This document shows positions 15,597-17,682 of a stretch of DNA of 17,682 bases, piece after piece; within the stretch, counting starts at the first letter, position 1, and each line of letters starts with the position of its first letter. Made by a program: the position numbers and the translations under genes. Source of the stretch: JAVKFF01 sp040226215 (GTDB lineage: Bacteria > Pseudomonadota > Alphaproteobacteria > DSM-16000 > Inquilinaceae); NCBI GenBank assembly GCA_040226215.1, contig JAVKFF010000192.1:1-17682 (forward strand), written 5' to 3'. The notes below the pieces were generated by a model. The model was not told where the DNA came from. It saw only the letters and a program-made list of their open reading frames with translations, and searched no databases.

Positions 15597-16130
15597 GTCA
15601 GACACACTTCCAACATTCCCCCGACGCGCGAAGGGCCTCGGGTGAATGACGAGATCGACGTACCGAAGGTGCGCCTCGTCGGACCGGACGGATCCATGAT
15701 CGGGGTCGTTCCGGTCAAGGCCGCGCTGGAGGCGGCCGAGCAGGTCGGACTCGACCTGGTGGAGGTTTCGCCCAACGCCGATCCGCCCGTCTGCAAGGTG
15801 CTCGACTACGGCAAGTTCAAGTACGAGCAGCAGAAGAAGGCGAACGAAGCGCGCAAGAAGCAGAAGGTCATCGAGGTCAAGGAGATCAAGCTCCGGCCGA
15901 ACATCGATGAGAACGACTACCAGATCAAGATGCGCAACATGCGGCGCTTCATCGAAGAGGGCGACAAGGTCAAGGTGACCATGCGCTTCCGCGGCCGCGA
16001 ACTGGCCCATCAGGAACTCGGCATGAACGTGCTGATCCGGGTGCGCGACGAACTGGAGGAGATCTCCAAGGTCGAATCCATGCCGAGGATGGAAGGCCGC
16101 CAGATGGTCATGGTGCTGGCACCGCGCTAG
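15594..16130 (+). CDS. infC: Translation initiation factor IF-3, probable ATA start
   Basis: With the ATA start the product is 178 residues (E. coli IF3 has 180). It begins (M)VRHTSNIPPTREGPRVNDEI, which keeps the PPTREGPRVNDEI segment expected at the IF3 N-terminus; a start at the GTG at 15642 would give 162 residues and lose it. The N-domain runs to about 80 and has VRLVGPDGSMIGVV and VCKVLDYGKFKYEQQKK, which leads into the basic linker. The C-domain has IKLRPNIDENDYQIKMRNMR and GRELAHQELGMNVL. IF3 binds the 30S subunit, blocks 50S joining and rejects wrong start codons. A rare start such as AUA lets IF3 limit its own synthesis, as shown for AUU in E. coli; here that regulation is inferred. 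It lies 175 bases after thrS. I saw no good separate promoter. Confidence 0.93.
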   Translation: MVRHTSNIPPTREGPRVNDEIDVPKVRLVGPDGSMIGVVPVKAALEAAEQVGLDLVEVSPNADPPVCKVLDYGKFKYEQQKKANEARKKQKVIEVKEIKLRPNIDENDYQIKMRNMRRFIEEGDKVKVTMRFRGRELAHQELGMNVLIRVRDELEEISKVESMPRMEGRQMVMVLAPR

Positions 16131-16174
16131 GGCAGATTGCGACCGAATGGACCCATTCGGTCGCAAATAATCTG
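16131..16174 (+). terminator. Strong hairpin just after infC
   Basis: GCGACCGAATG (16139-16149) and CATTCGGTCGC (16154-16164) form a perfect 11-base stem with a GACC loop. Outer arms ggcagatt and aatctgcc (16131-16138, 16167-16174) extend it with a small bulge. It starts directly after the infC stop and very likely ends the thrS-infC transcript or protects its 3' end, though no T-run follows. Confidence 0.6.
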
Positions 16175-16190
16175 CCCGATTCTCAATAGC

Positions 16191-16234
16191 CTAGAGCATC
16201 TTGTCTGCGCCCGTTCGGGCGCAGGATGCTCTAG
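16191..16234. repeat. Large palindromic element, AGAGCATC...GATGCTCT type
   Basis: CTAGAGCATC (16191-16200) pairs with GATGCTCTAG (16225-16234), and inside it CTGCGCCC-GTTC-GGGCGCAG (16205-16224) makes a perfect 8-base stem; only TTGT (16201-16204) is unpaired. Palindromes opening with TAGAGCAT are a common intergenic repeat type in alphaproteobacteria, so this is probably one copy of a dispersed family. It may also serve as a second transcription stop. Confidence 0.6.
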
Positions 16235-16400
16235 CTGCCCAGCGCCCATGAGGGCAACGGGCCAGCCGCTGCCGGCCTGGCGCATCGGTCCTTGCCGGAC
16301 CCTGCACGGGGGGACCCATACCGGTCCCCCTTTCGCACGCCACATTCCGGCGCCATTCTTCCCGCTGCGGGGCATCGTCACCGTCGAGGGAGAACCCATC

Positions 16401-16757
16401 ATGCTTGAACCGATCAGGAGATCGCGGCGCCACGCGCGGCGGGCTTGCCGGGCCGGCGCACTGGCGGCCCTGGCCGCGCTCTGCCTCGCCGCCACCGCCC
16501 AGGCACGCTCGCCCGCCTTCTACCAGGACGCCGCCGAGGACTTCCTCGCCGGCATCGGCATCGATCCGGACCAGGTCTCCTTCGGCACCATCGACGTGCG
16601 CGAGCGGGAGACCAACTTCCTCTCCGAGACCGCGCTGGTCTGGATCCGCCTGCCGCAATGTCCGGGCGACTGGCTGGTCTTGCGCATTCACGAGGCCGGC
16701 ACCGTGGAGCACAGCTACATGCGCGACGGCTGCCCGGTGCCCGGCGTCAACCGATAG
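16401..16757 (+). CDS. Small exported protein of unknown function
   Basis: The product is 118 residues with a signal peptide: an arginine-rich start (PIRRSRRHARRACRAG), a hydrophobic core at 19-31 (GALAALAALCLAA) and an AQA cleavage site at 33-35. The mature part of about 83 residues begins RSPAFYQDAAEDFLAGIGID and has exactly two cysteines, Cys87 and Cys111, which could form a disulfide in the periplasm. GAGGGAGA lies about 8 bases before the ATG. I do not recognise the family. The arginines are not a clear twin-arginine motif. It stands alone between the infC hairpins and a terminator. Confidence 0.7.
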   Translation: MLEPIRRSRRHARRACRAGALAALAALCLAATAQARSPAFYQDAAEDFLAGIGIDPDQVSFGTIDVRERETNFLSETALVWIRLPQCPGDWLVLRIHEAGTVEHSYMRDGCPVPGVNR

Positions 16758-16766
16758 CCCGATGGC

Positions 16767-16800
16767 AGGAAGGCCGGCGCGCTGCCGCACCGGCCTTCCT
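16767..16800. terminator. Hairpin between convergent genes, likely two-way terminator
   Basis: aggaaggccgg (16767-16777) and ccggccttcct (16790-16800) form a perfect 11-base stem with a 12-base loop. It lies 10 bases after the exported-protein gene and downstream of the convergent DoxX gene. No long T-run is present, as is often the case in GC-rich genomes. Confidence 0.65.
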
Positions 16801-16834
16801 GGACACTGGAATGCCGCCCGCCAGCGTTGGTCAG

Positions 16835-16860
16835 GCGGGTCGGTCGGGCGGGTCGGTCAG
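16835..16860. repeat. 13-base direct repeat across the doxX stop
   Basis: gcgggtcggtcgg (16835-16847) is followed directly by gcgggtcggtcag (16848-16860), differing by one base. The stop codon of the minus-strand gene (16857-16859) lies in the second copy, so slippage here could alter the end of that protein. Confidence 0.55.
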
Positions 16861-17285
16861 GTGGCGTTCGCCAGCGGCTCGCGGCGCAGGCCGGGGATGG
16901 TCCTGAGCGCGAAGGCGCCGTCGCCGAGCAGTGCCTGGACGGCGTAGAGCACGGTCCACATCGCCGGATACTCCCAGCCGCCGCCAGGATTGGAGAACAC
17001 CCAGCCATTGCCGGAATGCACCCACAGCGCGCCGAGCAGGATCGGGATCATCAGCAGCGAGACCAGCCGCGTCCACACGCCGAGGATCAGCGCCACGCCG
17101 CCCGCCACCTCGCCGAGGATGGTGAGATAGGCGAGAACCGCCGGCAGGCCGAGGGATTCGAAGAAGCCGGCGGTGCCGGCGAAGCCGAAGACGAAGACCT
17201 TCAACAGGCCGTGGGCCAGAATGGCGACGCCGAGCGTGACGCGCAGCAGCGCCGTGCCGTAGGGAGTCAGGGAGTCGGTGTTCAT
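16857..17285 (-). CDS. DoxX-family membrane protein
   Basis: The product is 142 residues with four membrane spans (about 10-32, 48-68, 73-92, 107-120). DoxX features: ALLRVTLGVAILAHGLLKVF (12-31), FFESLGLPAVLAYLTILGEV (41-60) and GGVALILGVWTRLVSLLMIP (62-81), with GNGWVFSNPGGGWEYPAMW before the last span. The ATG at 17285 is chosen because AGGAGG (17295-17300) lies 9 bases upstream; a longer frame to 17357 adds basic residues without support. Members of the family are linked to redox or thiol stress in some bacteria, but the exact role here is unknown. It is transcribed alone, toward the exported-protein gene. Confidence 0.87.
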   Translation of the reverse strand: MNTDSLTPYGTALLRVTLGVAILAHGLLKVFVFGFAGTAGFFESLGLPAVLAYLTILGEVAGGVALILGVWTRLVSLLMIPILLGALWVHSGNGWVFSNPGGGWEYPAMWTVLYAVQALLGDGAFALRTIPGLRREPLANAT

Positions 17286-17300
17286 CGGTATTGTCCTCCT

Positions 17301-17678
17301 CAAAAGGGCGCGCGGGCGGGAAGCGGATGACCGGAACCCGCCCGGATGGGTCAGCATGTCGCACGGATCGGCCGCGGATATAATCCGCCCCGGCAGGAAC
17401 TGACTGGTTCGGACTAGGAAACAGTGGCGGCCCTACCCGGATCGTCATCCATGCCGCTGCCGCATCGCCGGTCTTCGCACGCCGTCCGGGCTCTGCGCTT
17501 GCGCGGGCGCCGGGGCATCGCTATAACCCGCCCCTCACCACGAGCGGCGAGGCCGGCTCGGGGGCGTTGCGTGTGTGCGGGATCGGGACAGGTGTCCGAC
17601 CCGCACCGAGGCGGCGCCGGCCGGGCCAGGGCATGCCCAACCGCTCCAGAAGACAAGCCCAGTAGCAGAGGTGGGAAA
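17301..17678. other. Gene-free interval before the right-end gene
   Basis: No convincing protein gene. It must hold the promoter of the DoxX gene at its left end, and it contains a good rightward promoter at 17499-17527 followed by a leader of about 144 bases. The leader is GC-rich and may fold, but I could not settle on one clear structure. Confidence 0.5.
17499..17527 (+). promoter_or_regulatory. Likely promoter for the gene at the right end
   Basis: TTGCGC (17499-17504), a 17-base spacer, TATAAC (17522-17527). Transcription from about 17535 would reach the start codon at 17679. Confidence 0.55.
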
Positions 17679-17682
17679 ATGC
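17679..17682 (+). CDS. Possible start of a gene running off the window
   Basis: An ATG at 17679 is preceded by AGAGGTGG (17667-17674) at a suitable distance and by a promoter about 150 bases upstream. Only ATGC is visible, so the product cannot be read. Because rpmI-rplT often follow thrS-infC and rpmI begins ATGCC, ribosomal protein L35 is a reasonable guess, no more. Confidence 0.35.

Noticed and set aside
17414..17656. Minus-strand frame of 80 codons near the right end
   Set aside because: Arg/Pro/Gly-rich random-looking text; it overlaps the rightward promoter, and no binding site is seen.
1..17682. CRISPR arrays, retrons and insertion sequence ends
   Set aside because: No regularly spaced repeats, reverse transcriptase, transposase or paired terminal inverted repeats were found; the only repeats are short tandem ones and hairpins.

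Overview
The window looks like chromosomal DNA from a high-GC alphaproteobacterium. The best clues are the thrS-infC pair, an initiation factor 3 of alphaproteobacterial type, the wording of the resolvase-type recombinase, a TFIIB-type zinc-ribbon protein ending in LFDF, and large AGAGCATC/GATGCTCT palindromes. The genus cannot be named from sequence reading alone.

Left part (1-1885): the 3' part of a resolvase-type serine recombinase runs in from off-window. It overlaps by one base a small helix-turn-helix accessory gene. That gene runs into a sharply AT-rich patch (I count 33 G/C in 110 bases at 1631-1740), which suggests the edge or scar of mobile DNA.

Middle-left (1882-10177): on the minus strand are a small acidic-tailed zinc-ribbon-like protein with eroded zinc ligands and an OxyR-like LysR regulator in which the peroxidatic cysteine is replaced by arginine. 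Divergent from the regulator is one compact plus-strand transcription unit. It holds a tandem-domain universal stress protein and a complete seven-gene Mrp/Mnh cation/proton antiporter (mrpA-G), with ATGA overlaps or gaps of a few bases throughout. The layout suggests stress-responsive control of ion and pH homeostasis.

Middle-right (10178-13230): after a 320-base gene-free stretch comes tRNA-Ser(GGA) on the minus strand, with its 3' end facing the recombinase/antiporter block, a common arrangement at the edge of an island. Then come a small two-helix membrane protein, an alpha/beta hydrolase broken by one in-frame stop codon, and a GT4-like glycosyltransferase.

Right part (13231-17682): thrS has a good sigma70-like promoter. 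infC has no ATG, but an ATA codon sits 6 bases after a perfect AAGGAGG, so IF3 very probably starts at a rare AUA codon, as E. coli infC starts at AUU. Two strong hairpins follow, then a small exported protein, a terminator-like hairpin and a DoxX-family membrane protein on the minus strand. The window closes with a promoter and a start codon for a gene that lies off the end, possibly rpmI.

I found no wholly new multi-gene system. The points most worth a second look are the Cys-to-Arg OxyR-like regulator beside the usp-mrp unit, the AUA start of infC, the nonsense-broken hydrolase, the degenerate zinc ribbon and the composition break behind the recombinase accessory gene.
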